Below are positions 1 to 11,364 of a DNA stretch of 64,000 nt, piece after piece (the stretch's first letter is position 1; each line of letters opens with the position of its first letter). The DNA lies in the NCBI GenBank assembly GCA_022376515.1, contig WTXI01000040.1, positions 186,001-250,000 of the forward strand. The letters run 5' to 3'. This DNA comes from Lactifluus volemus (taxonomy: Eukaryota > Basidiomycota > Agaricomycetes > Russulales > Russulaceae). A program made the position numbers and the translations under genes. Under the pieces are notes generated by a model. That model had not been told where the DNA came from. It did not search any database and saw only the letters and a list, made by a program, of their open reading frames with translations.

Positions 1-510
1 CCACTGAGTGCTCGCTCTGGGTAAGAATTGGTCTTAAGCTCCCTCAATTCCTCGGACCGCCGCGTCTTCAATGCGGGCACGGCTTTCATTACTCCCTAAT
101 ACGCTCATTCTTAGCCAGCGTAGTTAAGAGCCTTCGGTCTTGCTGTATCCAGCAGCCAGAGGAAATCCACTTCTTCTTGTGAGCCCACTTGCTGAGGAAT
201 GAACTCAGTGTTCCGGCTTCGCCCGACTGGGGTGGCTTAGAATCGTCTGATATTTGTGAATGAAACAGAAAACCCCCAAGATATCAATTAACCACATCTA
301 CGCAACATCCTGTTTAAAAAGCAGACCAAGGCAACAACTGGGCCAGAGATAAACTGAAAGTACCGACACAAGCACACTGTATGTATCGTGAGCACATCGA
401 CTTGCAGTCGCAGTGAGGCTTGACAACATCAAAGGACCTATAAATATCCAATTGGGTCACGTCTGTATGTGGCATCAACAAAGATTAACTTACACGACCG
501 GTTTTCGACT
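1..510. other. Array spacer, 3' flank of DUF6535 copy A
   Basis: No gene is supported here. The stretch is the common array spacer. It contains the block around 370-510 found downstream of every copy, with gagcacatcgacttg followed by the motif cctataaatatcc. The beginning matches 43219 onward nearly base for base. Confidence 0.6.
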
Positions 511-3173
511 CTATTCCGGATGATCAATGTCGTGAGAGACGGATGCTACGTCAAGGGGATGCCGCAAAACATCTGTAGCCACCTCAGGGATGGACATAGC
601 TGAACCCTGGGACTGTTCCAAGGCTTCCACATGATAACGCAGATCGGGATCCGGAGGATCATCGACTGTTCCATCATTCGCCGTGTTGATGTTTGAGCGC
701 GAAACAGAGGTTCCCTGCGGTGGCGCGGGCAAGATGGCCGTTGTTGAGGTGGAGAGAAGAGGAAGCGGAGCAGTGGTCACTTGGTCAATCGGGAATGCGG
801 GAGAAGCTAGTGATGTCCGAGTCATTGCAGGGATCGTGTAGTTGGGATCTGAGGCCACAGAAGACGACAATGGAATATCGGAGGCAACACCGAGATCTAC
901 ATGCAGATTAGCGGAGCCACTAGCGAAGGGCGAGTGAAGTGTGAATGTCGACACTCCGGGGGCATGAGGGCTTGACTCGGAGTCGGAAGTGGGAGAGGTG
1001 GTCATGGTAGTGGTGTCAGTGGGACCTTGTGCTATCAAGTCGCGAGAAGTAGTAACGACGTTGTTGCTGTCAACATTGGTCGGTGGTATGGACTCTACGG
1101 TTGGAGTAACATCAGGTAAATCGTGGAGCGATATCTGTTCTGCAAAATGTATGCGCCTATGATCTTCGCTTGATGCGGGAATGGATGACAGGACAGGCTC
1201 TGTGGAATCGGCAGGTGGTGAGGGGAGGTTGGGATTGGTGATCTCGCCGATCACGGTATCGGAGTGATGGCCCGGGATATTGCACAATGAGTACGAGGAT
1301 AGACTCCGAAGCGGGTCGCGGATCGAGGCAGCATTGGCGTCTTGATGTAATGCGTCATAATGATGACGAATGAGGTTGAGAAATAAATAAGAAGTCAAAG
1401 AATACTCGGATTCGCGACTGAATGCTTCTTGAAAGGTTTCATTCCACAAAGCACAGAAGTCGTGCTGCACTCTAGGAAGTGTATTCCGGATGTCGAATCT
1501 GGAGATACGTCGCAGGATCTCGGTTAGAATAACCATAGCTGGAATATCCTTCGAGTCGAGACGGAAGTGGAAGAACAGCCGAGTGGTGTGGATCAAGTTT
1601 GCAAGTAGAACACTGTCACCATTTTGAAGAACCTCTTCTGATACGCCTAGTTGATCCATGGCAAGTGAGTTCCAACGGTCATCCCGTTCCAGCACACTTG
1701 CAATGACACCGGCAATTATTCCTTGAGAACATAAACCGTCGCCGTTGCTTCTCAGAGATCGCCCGATCTCAACCGATCCCAACACTACTACGCCTTCTCT
1801 GAAAATGCGTCCGAGGACATACATAGTCGCACGGGTGAGATGTGCCGTATCGACGGCTCTCGCGCATGTGATAACCCGCCTGTTCTTGTCCGCCTCCAAA
1901 ACCAAATTAGATGTCAAAGTACGGCCCATGAACCCATTAAGTGCCACTCCCAATATTTCGTCCACTTTGTCGCAAATGAGGTTGGGGCCGAGGCCGAAAG
2001 AATCACAGAAGCCGGGGATGGCTTCGAAGAATTGTTCACGATCCTCATCTTCATCCAGAGCGTCAAGTGTCCATGTCAGGATACGACTGGTGATTTCCAC
2101 CGACATTTTCGAGCCTGTGTCTTGAACGGCCTTCGTCATACCCCTAATTAATTGAATGCGATATGTTCCCTCCCACGTGTAGGGGTAAATTAGGTAACGA
2201 AACCGAAGACAGTAAACAATCAGAGAGGCTGCATATCGGATGCTGAAATAGAAAAACCATGCCGAGGAAGAAAGTGGGGAATAGTAGGGGCTATCGTGCC
2301 AGAAGATTGGCATCAAAGTGATGCATCCGTATACCGCTCCTGTAAGTCCAACCCACCAAATAACCACACTGAATACAGTGTGGTTAATGTTGAACAGAAA
2401 AAGGGCCAGTCCTGAGAAGAACAGGAACAGAGACAGGTGAAGCAGAGCGGGCAATGCTTCAACCGACCACGGAAGATGAAACTTGTCCACCCCGTTAGCA
2501 AAGAATGCGTGGATCGGCACTCGCTTGTGTAGGCTGTAACGTGGCGGTTGTGTAATTGTCACATATCGACGCGCCCACTGCTGTAACATAGTCGCCAGTA
2601 GGGCGCATGTGAGACTGATGACTAGACTGAGGAACCAGAGTGAGTTGACCAAGACTGCTGATCTCGGGGGAGAGAAGGGCGGTGGTTGAGCTGGAGTGGC
2701 AAGGATAGATTCACGAGATATGTTTGAATCTGCAAGAAGTTGATAGATGTTCGCGAGATAAAATGCAGAGGTATCTTGTGGATTTGGCTTGAGGTCTTGA
2801 ACAGAGACCGCGGCGAATGCTGCGAGCGCAGCAGAGAATAAACCAGTCTACAGAGTTTAAGTTGACTGCTGAACCCATCCCAGCGAGGAGACCAAGATGA
2901 GGACTCACGAAAATAAGGATGCCGTCTGCATCCTTTTGCCACCGATTGGACATTTTGTCGTCTTCTCCCTCTGTCATCTTAACGTACATATGAAGGAGAG
3001 GGCCTGCGCTATCGGTAAAGTTGGCTTGTCCCTGAGAAGGTTGATTTTGCTCTGGCCGGGGGACGTCACGAAGGCCAGCTATGTGGAGGATGAATTCATT
3101 GATAACGCCTGATACAGCTCGTGTCGGATAACATACTGGTTCTCTGTTCTTCTGGAGGCGGCCCTTGGTCCAT
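511..3173 (-). CDS. DUF6535 membrane protein, array copy A
   Basis: Three exons: 3137-3173, 2909-3078 and 511-2847 (introns of 58 and 61 bp, GTATGT..TAG and GTGAGT..TAG), giving 847 residues. I infer the family from the conserved N-terminal stretch KDADGILIF-TGLFSAALAAF and the following membrane domain, which match the fungal DUF6535 pattern; its biochemical function is unknown. Predicted layout: TM1 about 64-86, TM2 139-158, TM3 201-222, TM4 226-249, possible TM5 263-283. A helical region of about 270 residues follows, then a Ser/Thr/Pro-rich, probably disordered tail from about 565. The first ATG is preferred because exon 1 lengths differ among copies (37, 58, 67 nt) but always keep the phase. 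The methionine of MYVKM in exon 2 is the alternative start. Nearly identical to copy A' at 43737-48134. Confidence 0.8.
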
Positions 3174-3618
3174 TTAGTGTTATATAGGACAAAAAGATCG
3201 TAAATGGGATGTTACTGTCTCGAGCTCGATGGGTATTACAGCCAACCAACGATTCTCGTGGCGAACCCCCGAAAACGTTGGGCGCTAAACGCTAAGGCCA
3301 CACGACCACGGCCCGGAGTGGCCGCTGTGCTGACCGATCCGCATTACCTTGCTTGCAAGGTCTATGCGCCCGTAATCACGCCCGCTGATGACAGGTCTTG
3401 GTAATTAACTTACATCATCCTTTTCCTTTCTTGGCCTTCGGATGAGCTTCTTAAGGTCCTTCCGTCCTTTTTCATGACGATAGCCTGCCTTTCCTGTTCG
3501 TTCCGCACCAAAAAAAACATATGCGGTGACCTTAACAAGTATGTTTCGTGACGTGTTACTGTTACTCTCATATGTTTTTCTACATAGTTCCCTGTATGTT
3601 TTTTCGTTCGATATCATC

Positions 3619-4113
3619 GGCGTGACCCGCCAGGGTCACGCCGCTGCGCCTCCTCAACCCTTCCTCGCCAACCTTCATCAGCCAACAGAAGTGCAACAAC
3701 TATAGGTGTAACTGTCATAAACTCTGGTACACAGCAACTCTCCTCCGCCATGTCTTTTCGAACTGGGCGTGACCCGTCAGGGTCACGCCCTGTCCGTGCC
3801 CCACCCTGCGTGCAAAGTACTTGGTCTGCAGGGTCTCGATGATCTCTTGCCTCCAATTGCGGCACAGGGTATAGTTTCTGACCTAGTAGAGTCACTACGG
3901 GAGAAAAGAGGGCCTCAGTGAGTACTGCTGCCAAAATAGCGTGTTAAAACAGACGGCGCTGACATGCCTAGAGTAATGAGCATGGTCCCTCAATGCTACC
4001 CTGCGCCTGCTCGTCCCTTCACATCGCCAACCTTCGTCTGCGTGACCTGGAATCGACAACCATCTCTTCTGCCATGTCTTTTCGAACTGGGCGTGACCCG
4101 TCAGGGTCACGCC
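3619..4113. repeat. Three copies of a 24-bp perfect hairpin
   Basis: GGCGTGACCC, four bases, GGGTCACGCC occurs at 3619-3642, 3766-3789 and 4090-4113. The stem is 10 bp and perfect each time. The last two copies sit in a longer direct repeat of about 58 bp starting with catgtcttttcgaactg. No gene is supported between 3405 and 4540. Confidence 0.8.
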
Positions 4114-4544
4114 CTGTCCGTAGGATCTATCATCGCGCGTGCCTGTGCTGGATGTCGAGGCCGCCGCGTGCAATGGTGTCGAAGCCAACAAAGCCTTCTC
4201 CACGGGATCGGTGGCAAATTTTCGAAGACCAACACCGGGTATTTTATAGCGAGTGCGGTGACCAACTAGGAGTTGCACCTGTATACATGGGGTATCTTCC
4301 TCTCATGCCTTAGCTTATCCTATGTGCTCTACTCCCCTAATAGTACTTGACCACACAATTACAAAACATCCCCGTGGGCCCGCATACGTTCTTCGCTCGA
4401 TAACCATGCCCCTCCTTACCTACTCAACATAGAACTCAAACGAGATTCGAATACTTATTTGAATGGCTATGGTGACCGCCACACGTGTACTTAACACTAC
4501 CTGTTACGATCTATTCAATTCAATAAGTTGTGAAAATGGTGATC

Positions 4545-5025
4545 ACAAAAACTTTGCGGGTTTCCAACACTCACCGCGACATTGGAGCCAGGTGGCTTGC
4601 ACTATTTCGTCCATCTTTTCCAATCGTTCGTCCTCCTGGGCAAGGTCTGCATCAAACGATTGTCGAAACAAGCTGGTGTCAAAGTCTCGTAATAACCGAA
4701 TAGTGCCCCGACCTGCACTGCGAGACAGTGCAACATATACATTGAATACTGTCAATTTACTGGTCGGTGGCTTTGCCAAGTCAACAATCACTGAGGTTAT
4801 CGTCTGGCCTTGAGAGCGATAATCGGTGAAAGCATATGCTGGGGTGATAGGAAATTGACGACGCGTTACCCGTGTTGTTTTCTGCTTCAACTTGTTCCTT
4901 CCCGGGTTCATGTTCACGTCTACATACGTTGTCATTGGTTCCACAGGAATGACTCTCTCTTCTAATCCCTCCAGCTTACTGGTGCGGGTTCTGTGAAATT
5001 TTACCAGTATCCCATGCATGATGCC
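4545..5025 (-). pseudogene. PIF1-type / Helitron helicase C-terminal fragment
   Basis: The minus strand encodes about 160 residues resembling the C-terminal end of PIF1-family helicases in basidiomycetes: ITPAYAFTDYRSQGQTI, then VIVDLAKPP, then YVALSRS and TIRLLRDFD. These correspond to the late helicase motifs (SQGQT and the VALSR motif VI). Walker A and B, and any Rep domain, are absent. The 5' end of the fragment stops at a junction near 5025, where the threonine dehydratase sequence starts on the other strand. It could be the remains of the element's own helicase, or a captured or nested piece, since its orientation opposes the inferred Helitron direction. Confidence 0.6.
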
Positions 5026-5029
5026 GCAA

Positions 5030-5400
5030 AATACGCCCAGCAACGTCGCTCGCCTCGGCGCAAAAGTCGTCCTGCACGGTGCGGACTTTGACAAGGCCAA
5101 GGTCGAATGCGCCCGTCTTGCCTCCATGCACAGTCTCATCTTTGTGCCCTTACGACGACCCGCTGGTGATCGCCAGGCAGGGCACCGTCAGGATGGAGAT
5201 TCTCAAGCAAGTACCCGATGCGGAGCACCTCGATGCCATCTTTGGTGCCGTTGGTGGAGGCGGGCTCGTCACTGGTATATGCGAATATGTCAAGCGCATC
5301 ACGAACCCGTGCACGCGCGACATCGGCGCGGAAACATTCGACGGTGACGCGATGGCGAGGAGCTTGGACAAGGGCGATCGCGTCACGCTCGCCGAAGTCT
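5030..5400 (+). pseudogene. Threonine dehydratase fragment, first piece
   Basis: The plus strand shows [25 protein letters not shown], then after a frame change near 5148 [29 protein letters not shown] and [19 protein letters not shown]. These match the PLP-binding catalytic domain of threonine dehydratase (biosynthetic, isoleucine pathway), including the Gly-rich loop that binds the PLP phosphate. The N-terminal part with the Schiff-base lysine is missing and the frame is broken, so it cannot be functional. The match stops right after LAEV. Confidence 0.75.
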
Positions 5401-5430
5401 GCAACAGTGGGCGTGAGGATGTTCTGGTAT

Positions 5431-5626
5431 GTCGACGCTTAGTAAGGCTTCTCGCCTTTCGCCAAGCGCTGCGCGTTCGGCCACGAATCGTAACCGGTCA
5501 AAGTTCATGTTTGACAATGGCGACAAACTTTTTGCCCGATTCGACGAGTTGATTGTCCGAGATATACCTCTTCAACCCGGCAAGTGCAAGTGCGCCTGAC
5601 GGTTCCGTGATGGAGCGTGTCTCTGT
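5431..5626 (-). pseudogene. Threonine dehydratase fragment, second piece, inverted
   Basis: The minus strand encodes [33 protein letters not shown] and then, after a short deletion that shifts the frame, [18 protein letters not shown]. This is the next conserved stretch of threonine dehydratase, at the catalytic/regulatory domain boundary, but it runs opposite to the piece at 5030-5400. The roughly 50 residues normally between the two pieces are missing. Both pieces lie inside the Helitron-like insertion. Confidence 0.75.
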
Positions 5627-6179
5627 CCATCGAAGAAACGTGGGTCAGGGAATCGACTCCTGCACGTAGCAAATCTACTACTGCCCCAGCAGCGGTCTCA
5701 GACCACCCACCAACAGCTCGGTGTGGAGATACCATCAAACTCGATGCGAAAGCCAATGCACGGAATTGACCTGCACGGGTGAGCCCTCGCGCATAATAAA
5801 TACCTGTGCTTGTGATTCTAACAGGGGTCATCTTCTGCAGCCTTGAACTGATGCTGACGATCCACGAACCCAAGGAGTGTGTGCCATACCCGTCTCGAAG
5901 TGATACAGTAGACTTGCACCAAGTGTCCCTGGTACGACACAACGTGAGAGTCCAGGCTCCATATCACGGCCTGCAACCTCGCTATTGGACAAGAAGAATT
6001 CCCCACCTATCCCATCTTCTCAGAACATACAGCTTGTGCGGTGGTGATGGTTCCTCAAGTCATCCAGAAACCGCAGAGGCGAGTAGATCTAGACCTTCCG
6101 ATGCACACAAGGATCCACATCGTGAAGTACATGCAAAATCTCGAATGGAGGATTATGGTTCTTCTGTCCAGTCCCTTAC

Positions 6180-6812
6180 GGGGTCATCTTCGTCACATTT
6201 GCCATGGGGAGCTCCATCTGCGTCTTCGTTGCCATCACCCCCACCAGCAGCAGTGATAAAGAAAGCTTCCAGTAGTATCCGTCAAACGAAGGATGCACCT
6301 CCAGGTGAACCTGAAATGAGACCTGCCGCAGAAGTCATGTGGATCTTTCGAGTGCCGACGCCATGCCCGAGCGTGTTGGGGCGACTGCAAACCCACTTCG
6401 CACCAGCAATCATCCGCACCGCCTCCAATCGACAGAAGTGCCTCTCATTTTCTTCCACCAATTCAGCACTATTCGGCATCTGAGTCGTTTTCCAGTGGCA
6501 CTGCCTCTCCAATCCCCGTAAGCCTCTTAGGAGGTGCCATTATACGAACAGGCTCTCCACACCCCCGCCACAGATCCAATAATGACACATCATACACCAG
6601 TGTTCTAGACACTGCAAGATCATGGGATAGAACGGGTGACTTACACCCGCCTCCTAAGGCATTTGCTCCACGTGATCAACCTTCGAACAAAGTTTTGGCA
6701 GGGCCTAGTGCCAGTGCGGAAGGATCTTCCCTTTCCGCACCATATGTTTCACCGGAGAGTAAAAGGGGAGATATGGCGGACAACCCTAGTCATGGAACGA
6801 CACGGAAGGAGG
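6180..6812 (+). other. Ser/Pro-rich open segments, captured exon-like sequence
   Basis: The plus strand holds overlapping open frames rich in Ser, Pro, Arg and His without a convincing start (for example SSSSHLPWGAPSASSLPSPP, later SVLDTARSWDRTGDLHPPPK). The last frame runs to a good splice donor (agg|gtatgt at about 6813). This looks like a disordered-protein exon captured with its donor, with frame breaks near 6330 and 6480. I do not recognise the protein. Nothing convincing is seen at 6813-7346 except the element's 3' end. Confidence 0.3.
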
Positions 6813-7346
6813 GTATGTGCACGTCTATATCTGTCGTTTTGCGCAGTCGCTGACTCCTTCATTAGTCTCACAGAGCAGCTTAACCATGCAGGGTCAAAGT
6901 ATAAAACCCTCTTTGTTGGCAGTGAGGCCTTTGAGGGACATAGTGACAACCTTCGTGACTCACCGCTGCCGCCCTATCCTTTAGCAGTGTGTCAAGGTCA
7001 AGGTGACCCTGTGGCGAAAGAGAGCCAGGAGGCTCAGGAAACTGTATGGAATGACCAGGAACAAGGGCCAGGGAGCGCTGGGGGCGTGACCGAGAAGAGT
7101 TGAAAAAAAATAGCAGGATTGTGTTTACATCACACGTGATAGAAAGCATACCTTGTAAACAGCGACCAGATCAAGCCCGCGAAAAATAAGACATCTCGAA
7201 AGGAAATGCCTGAACGTGCGGGGGCGTAGATGAGAACACAGCGGACTGTAGTGGGTCACAACATCATCACATCAAGCAGATTCCGAGGCACTGGCAGGTG
7301 CAGTACCTGCAAGCAAGGTTAAGGCCAACAACGTTGGCATTTCTAG

Positions 7347-7943
7347 TAATCTCTGTTCGTGAACCAGATTGGTGGAGTTTACGATTGATTACTAAGTGCT
7401 CGCTCTGGGTAACTTGAAGGATTGGTCTTAAGTTCCCAGCACTTTCGCATCTCTGTGAATGGCCGTCTCGGACCCGCTGTGTGTTCTATGTGGGGACGGC
7501 ACTTTCCTCTTCTGCCAGCGTGGTTAAGGGCCTTCAGCCTTGCTGTGGCCAGCATCCAGATAGATCAACTCTTGCGAGTCCACTTGCTGAGGAGTGTACT
7601 CAATAGTATTCCGGCTTCCCCCAACTGGGGCTAACTCATCAAGAAAAACCTCACGGCTTAGAATCGTCTGATAATTGAAAATGAAACAGAAAACCCCTAA
7701 GCAATCAATTGACCACGCCTACGCAACATCCTGTTTAAAAAGCAGACCAAAACAACAACTGGGCTAGAGATAAACGGAAAAGTACCAACACAAGCACACT
7801 GTTTGTATCGTGAGCACATCGACTTGGTAAAAGCAGTCACAGAGGCTTGACAACATCAACTTGAAAGGGCCTGTAATTATCCAATTGGGTCACGTCTATA
7901 TGTAGCATCAACAAAGACTAACTTACACGACCGGTTTTCGACT
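7347..7943. other. Array spacer downstream of copy B
   Basis: No gene is supported. The sequence matches 48305-48762 plus 51693-51825, where a 2.9-kb TIR element interrupts it. It contains the shared block with cctgtaattatcc, a variant of the TATA-like motif found downstream of the other copies. Confidence 0.6.
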
Positions 7944-10577
7944 CTATTCTGGATGATCAATGTCGTGAGAGAGGGATGCTGCGTCAAGGGGATGCCGCAA
8001 AACATCTGTAGCCACCTCAGGGATGGACATAACTGACTCCTGGGACTGTTCTAAAGCTTCCGCATGATAACGCAGATCGGGGTCCGGAGGATCATCAACT
8101 ATTCCATCATTCGCCGTGCTAATGTTTGGGCGCGAAGCAGAGGTTCCCTGCGGCGGCGCGGGCAAAATGGCCATTGTTGAGGTGGCGAGAAGCGGAAGCG
8201 GAGCTGTGGTCGCTTGGTCAATCGGGAATGGGGGAGAAGCTAGTGATGACCGAGTGACTGCAGGTATCGTGTAGTTGGGAACTGAGGCCACGGAAGACAA
8301 CAATGGGATATCGGAGGCAGCACCGAGATCTGGTGGGGCGAAGGACGAGTGTAGCGTGAATGTCGACACTCCGGGGGCATGAGGACTTGACTCGGAGTCG
8401 GAAGTGGCCATGGTAGTGGTGTCAGTGGGACCTTGTGCTATCAAGTCGAAAGAGGTAGTAACGACGTTGCTGCTGTCGACATTGGTCGATGGTGTGTGGC
8501 GGGAGGACTCTACGGTTGGGGTAACATCAGGTAAATCGTGGAGCGATATATGTTCTGCAAAATGTATGCGCCTATGATCTGCGCTCAATGCGGGAATGGA
8601 TGACAGGACAGGCTCTGTGGAATCGGCATGTGGTGAGGGGAGGTTGGGATCGGCGATCTCGCCTATCACGGTATCGGGGTGATGGCCCGGGATATTGCAC
8701 AATGATAGGGGTGAGTCGCCGATCGAGGGAGCATCGGTGTCTTGATGTAAAGCGTCATAATGATGTCGAATTTGCGAGAGAAAACCATAAGAAGTCACAG
8801 AAGACTCGTAGTTGTGGAGGTGCGCATTTCGAAAGATTTCATTCCACAAAGCACAGAAGTCGTGCTGCAGTCTAGGAAGAGTATTTCGGATGTCGAATCT
8901 GGAGATACATTCCAGGATCCCGATTACAGCACCCGTACTTGGAGCATCCGTCCAGTCGAGACGGAGGTTGTGGAACAGCCGAGCGGTGTGGATCAAGTTG
9001 ACAAGTAGAACGCTGTCACCATTTTGAAGAACCTCTTCTGATACACCTAGTTGATCCATGGCAAGTGAGTTCCAACGGTCATCCCGTTCCAGCACACTTG
9101 CAATGACACCGGCAATTATTCCTTGAGAACATAAACCGTCGCCGTTGCTTCTCAGAGATAGCCCGATCTCAACCGATCCCAACACTACTACGTCTTCTGC
9201 GAAAATGCGTCCGAGGACATACATAGTCGCACGGGTGAGATGTGCCGTATCGACGGCTCTCGCACATGTGATAACCCGCCTGTTCTTGTCCGCCTCCAAA
9301 ACCAAATTAGATGTCAAAGTACGGCCCATGAACTCATTAAGTGCCACTCCCAATGTCTCATCCACTTTGCCGCCAATGAGGTTGGGGCCGCGGCCGAAAG
9401 AACCACAGAAGTCAGGGATGGTTTCGAAGAATTGTTCAAGATCCTTATCTTCATCCAGAGCGTCGACTGTCCATGTCAGGATATGAGTGGTGATTTCCAC
9501 CGACATTTTCGACCCTGTATCTTGAAAGGCCTTCGTCATACCCGCAAAGAATTGTCTGCGATATTCATCCGGCCACGTGTAGGGGTAAGATAGGCAGTCA
9601 TGAAGCCAAAGAAAGTAAGGAATTCCGGAGACTGCATATCGGATGCTGGAATAGAAGAACCATGCCGAGGAGGAAAGTGGGGAATAGTAGGGGCTATCGT
9701 GCCAGAAGATTGGCATCAACGTGATGCATCCGTATACCGCTCCTGTAAGTCCAACCCACCAAATAACCACACTGAATACAGTGTGGTCAATGTTGAACAA
9801 AAAAATAACCAGTCCTGAGAAGAACAGGAACAGAGATAGGTGAAGCAAAGCGGGCAATGCTTCAACCGACCAGGGAAGATGAAACTTGTCCACCCCATTA
9901 GCAAAGAATGCGTGGATCGGCACTCGCTTGTGTAGGCTGTAATGTGGCGGTTGTGTAATTGTGACATATCGACGCGCCCACTGCTGCAACATAGTCGCAA
10001 GTAGAGCGCATGTGAGACTGATGACTAGACTGAGGAACCAGAATGAGTTGACCAAGACTGCTGATCTCGGCGGAGAGAAGGGCGGTGGTTGAGCTGGAGT
10101 GGCAAGGATAGATTCACGAGATATGTTTGAATCTGCAAGAAGTTGATAGATGTTCGCGAGATAAAATGCAGATGTATCTTGTGGATTTGGCTTGAGGTCT
10201 TGAACAGAGACCACGGCGAATGCTGCAAGCGCAGCAGAGAATAAACCGGTCTACAGAATTTAAGTTGACTGCTGAACCCATCCAAGTGAGGAGACAAGAT
10301 GAGGACTCACGAAAATGACGATGCCGTCTGCATCCTTTTGCCATCGTTTGGCCAATTTGTCGTCTTCTCCCTCTGTCATCTTAACATACATATGAAAGAG
10401 AGGGCCTGCGCCATCTGTAAAGTCGGCTTGTCCCTGAGAGGATTGATTTTGCTCTTGCCGGGGGACGTCACGAAGGCCAGCTATAAGGGGAGGATGAATT
10501 CGTTGATAACGCCTGATACAGCTCGTGTCGGATAACATACTGGTTCTCTGTTCTTCTGGAGGCGGCCCATGGTCCAT
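7944..10577 (-). CDS. DUF6535 membrane protein, array copy B
   Basis: Exons 10541-10577, 10311-10480 and 7944-10250 (introns of 60 bp each) give 837 residues in one frame. The architecture is as in copy A. The tail is shorter because the Ala/Pro stretch after FTLHSSF is trimmed to APPDLGAASDIP. The 3' two thirds of exon 3 are the closest relatives of the same part of BC' at 51826-53150. The region after the membrane domain reads SGIPYFLWLHDCLSYPYTWP, unlike A. It ends in HDIDHPE like most array members. Confidence 0.8.
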
Positions 10578-11364
10578 TTGATGTTATATATGACAAACAG
10601 ATCGTAAATGTGGGTTGTAAAGATGTTACTGTCTCGAACTTGGTGGGTATTACAACGGTTCGCGTGGCAAACCCCCGAAAATGTTGGGCGCTAATCGCTA
10701 AGGCAACGACCACGGCCCGGAGTGGCCGCTCTGCTAACCGACCGCAGTAATCTCTGTTCGTGAACCAGATTAGTGGAGTTTACGATTAACTACAGGGTGC
10801 TCGCTCTGGAAAAGGATTGGTCTTAAGATTCCTGCACTTTCGTATCTGTGAGTCATTTCCACTCCGTGAATGGCCGTCTTGGACCTGCCATGTGTTCTTT
10901 GTGGGCACGGCACTCTTTACGCTCCCAAATACGCTCGGCATTTTCTTCTTCTACCAGCGTGGTTAAGAGCCTTCAGCGTTGCTGTGGCCAGCATCCAGAG
11001 TAGATCCACTGTTTGTTTGGTCGCTCTTGCGAACCCACTTGCTGAGGATTGTACTCAGTATTCCGGCTTCGCCCGACTGGGCTGTCGTCTGATATTTGAA
11101 AATGTAACAGAAAACCCCTAATAAACCCCTAAGCAATCAATTCACCACGTCTACGCAACGTCCTGTTTACAAAGCATACCAAGGCGACAACTGGGCTAGA
11201 GATAAACTGAAAAGTACCGACACAAGCACACTGTATATATTGTGAGCACATCGAATTGGGTCGCGGTGAGGCTTGACAATATCAAAGGGTCTATAAATAT
11301 CCATTTGAGTCTCGTCTATATGTAGTATTGGCAGAGACTAACTTACATGGGCTGTTTTTCGCCT
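10578..11364. other. Array spacer between copies B and C
   Basis: No gene is supported. It contains the 5' flank of B and the 3' flank of C, with the shared motif cctgttt..gagcacatcg and the TATA-like gtctataaatatcc near 11290. The sequence ccgcag|taatctctg near 10745 is another uninterrupted version of the Helitron-like element's target. Confidence 0.6.

Larger units (their letters stand above)
3344..7346 (+). mobile_element. Helitron-like insertion with captured gene fragments
   Basis: About 4.0 kb are present here but absent from the equivalent site at 48304/48305 in block X', which reads GCA|TAATC. The right end reads GCCAAC-AAC-GTTGGC (7324-7338, a 6-bp perfect hairpin stem), four bases, then CTAG followed by T. 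This is the Helitron 3' signature (hairpin, CTRR end, insertion between A and T). The left end starts TTACCTTGC rather than the canonical TC. ACCTTGCTTGCA near the left end recurs inverted near 7304-7316, resembling the asymmetric terminal inverted repeats of Helentron/Helitron2 elements. No Rep domain was seen, so it is non-autonomous or decayed. Its cargo is listed separately. The helicase fragment lies on the opposite strand from the inferred element direction. Confidence 0.65.

Noticed and set aside
1745..2151. Plus-strand frames repeated opposite each DUF6535 copy (for example MLLRDRPISTDPN)
   Set aside because: They recur only because the sense gene is conserved; they have no splice or domain support and are broken in several copies.
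9716..10344. Second-frame peptides overlapping the membrane domain (CSSQDWLFFCSTLTTLYS type), recurring in all copies
   Set aside because: They recur because the overlapping DUF6535 frame is conserved, and they lack the exon phase and start conservation seen for the main frame.
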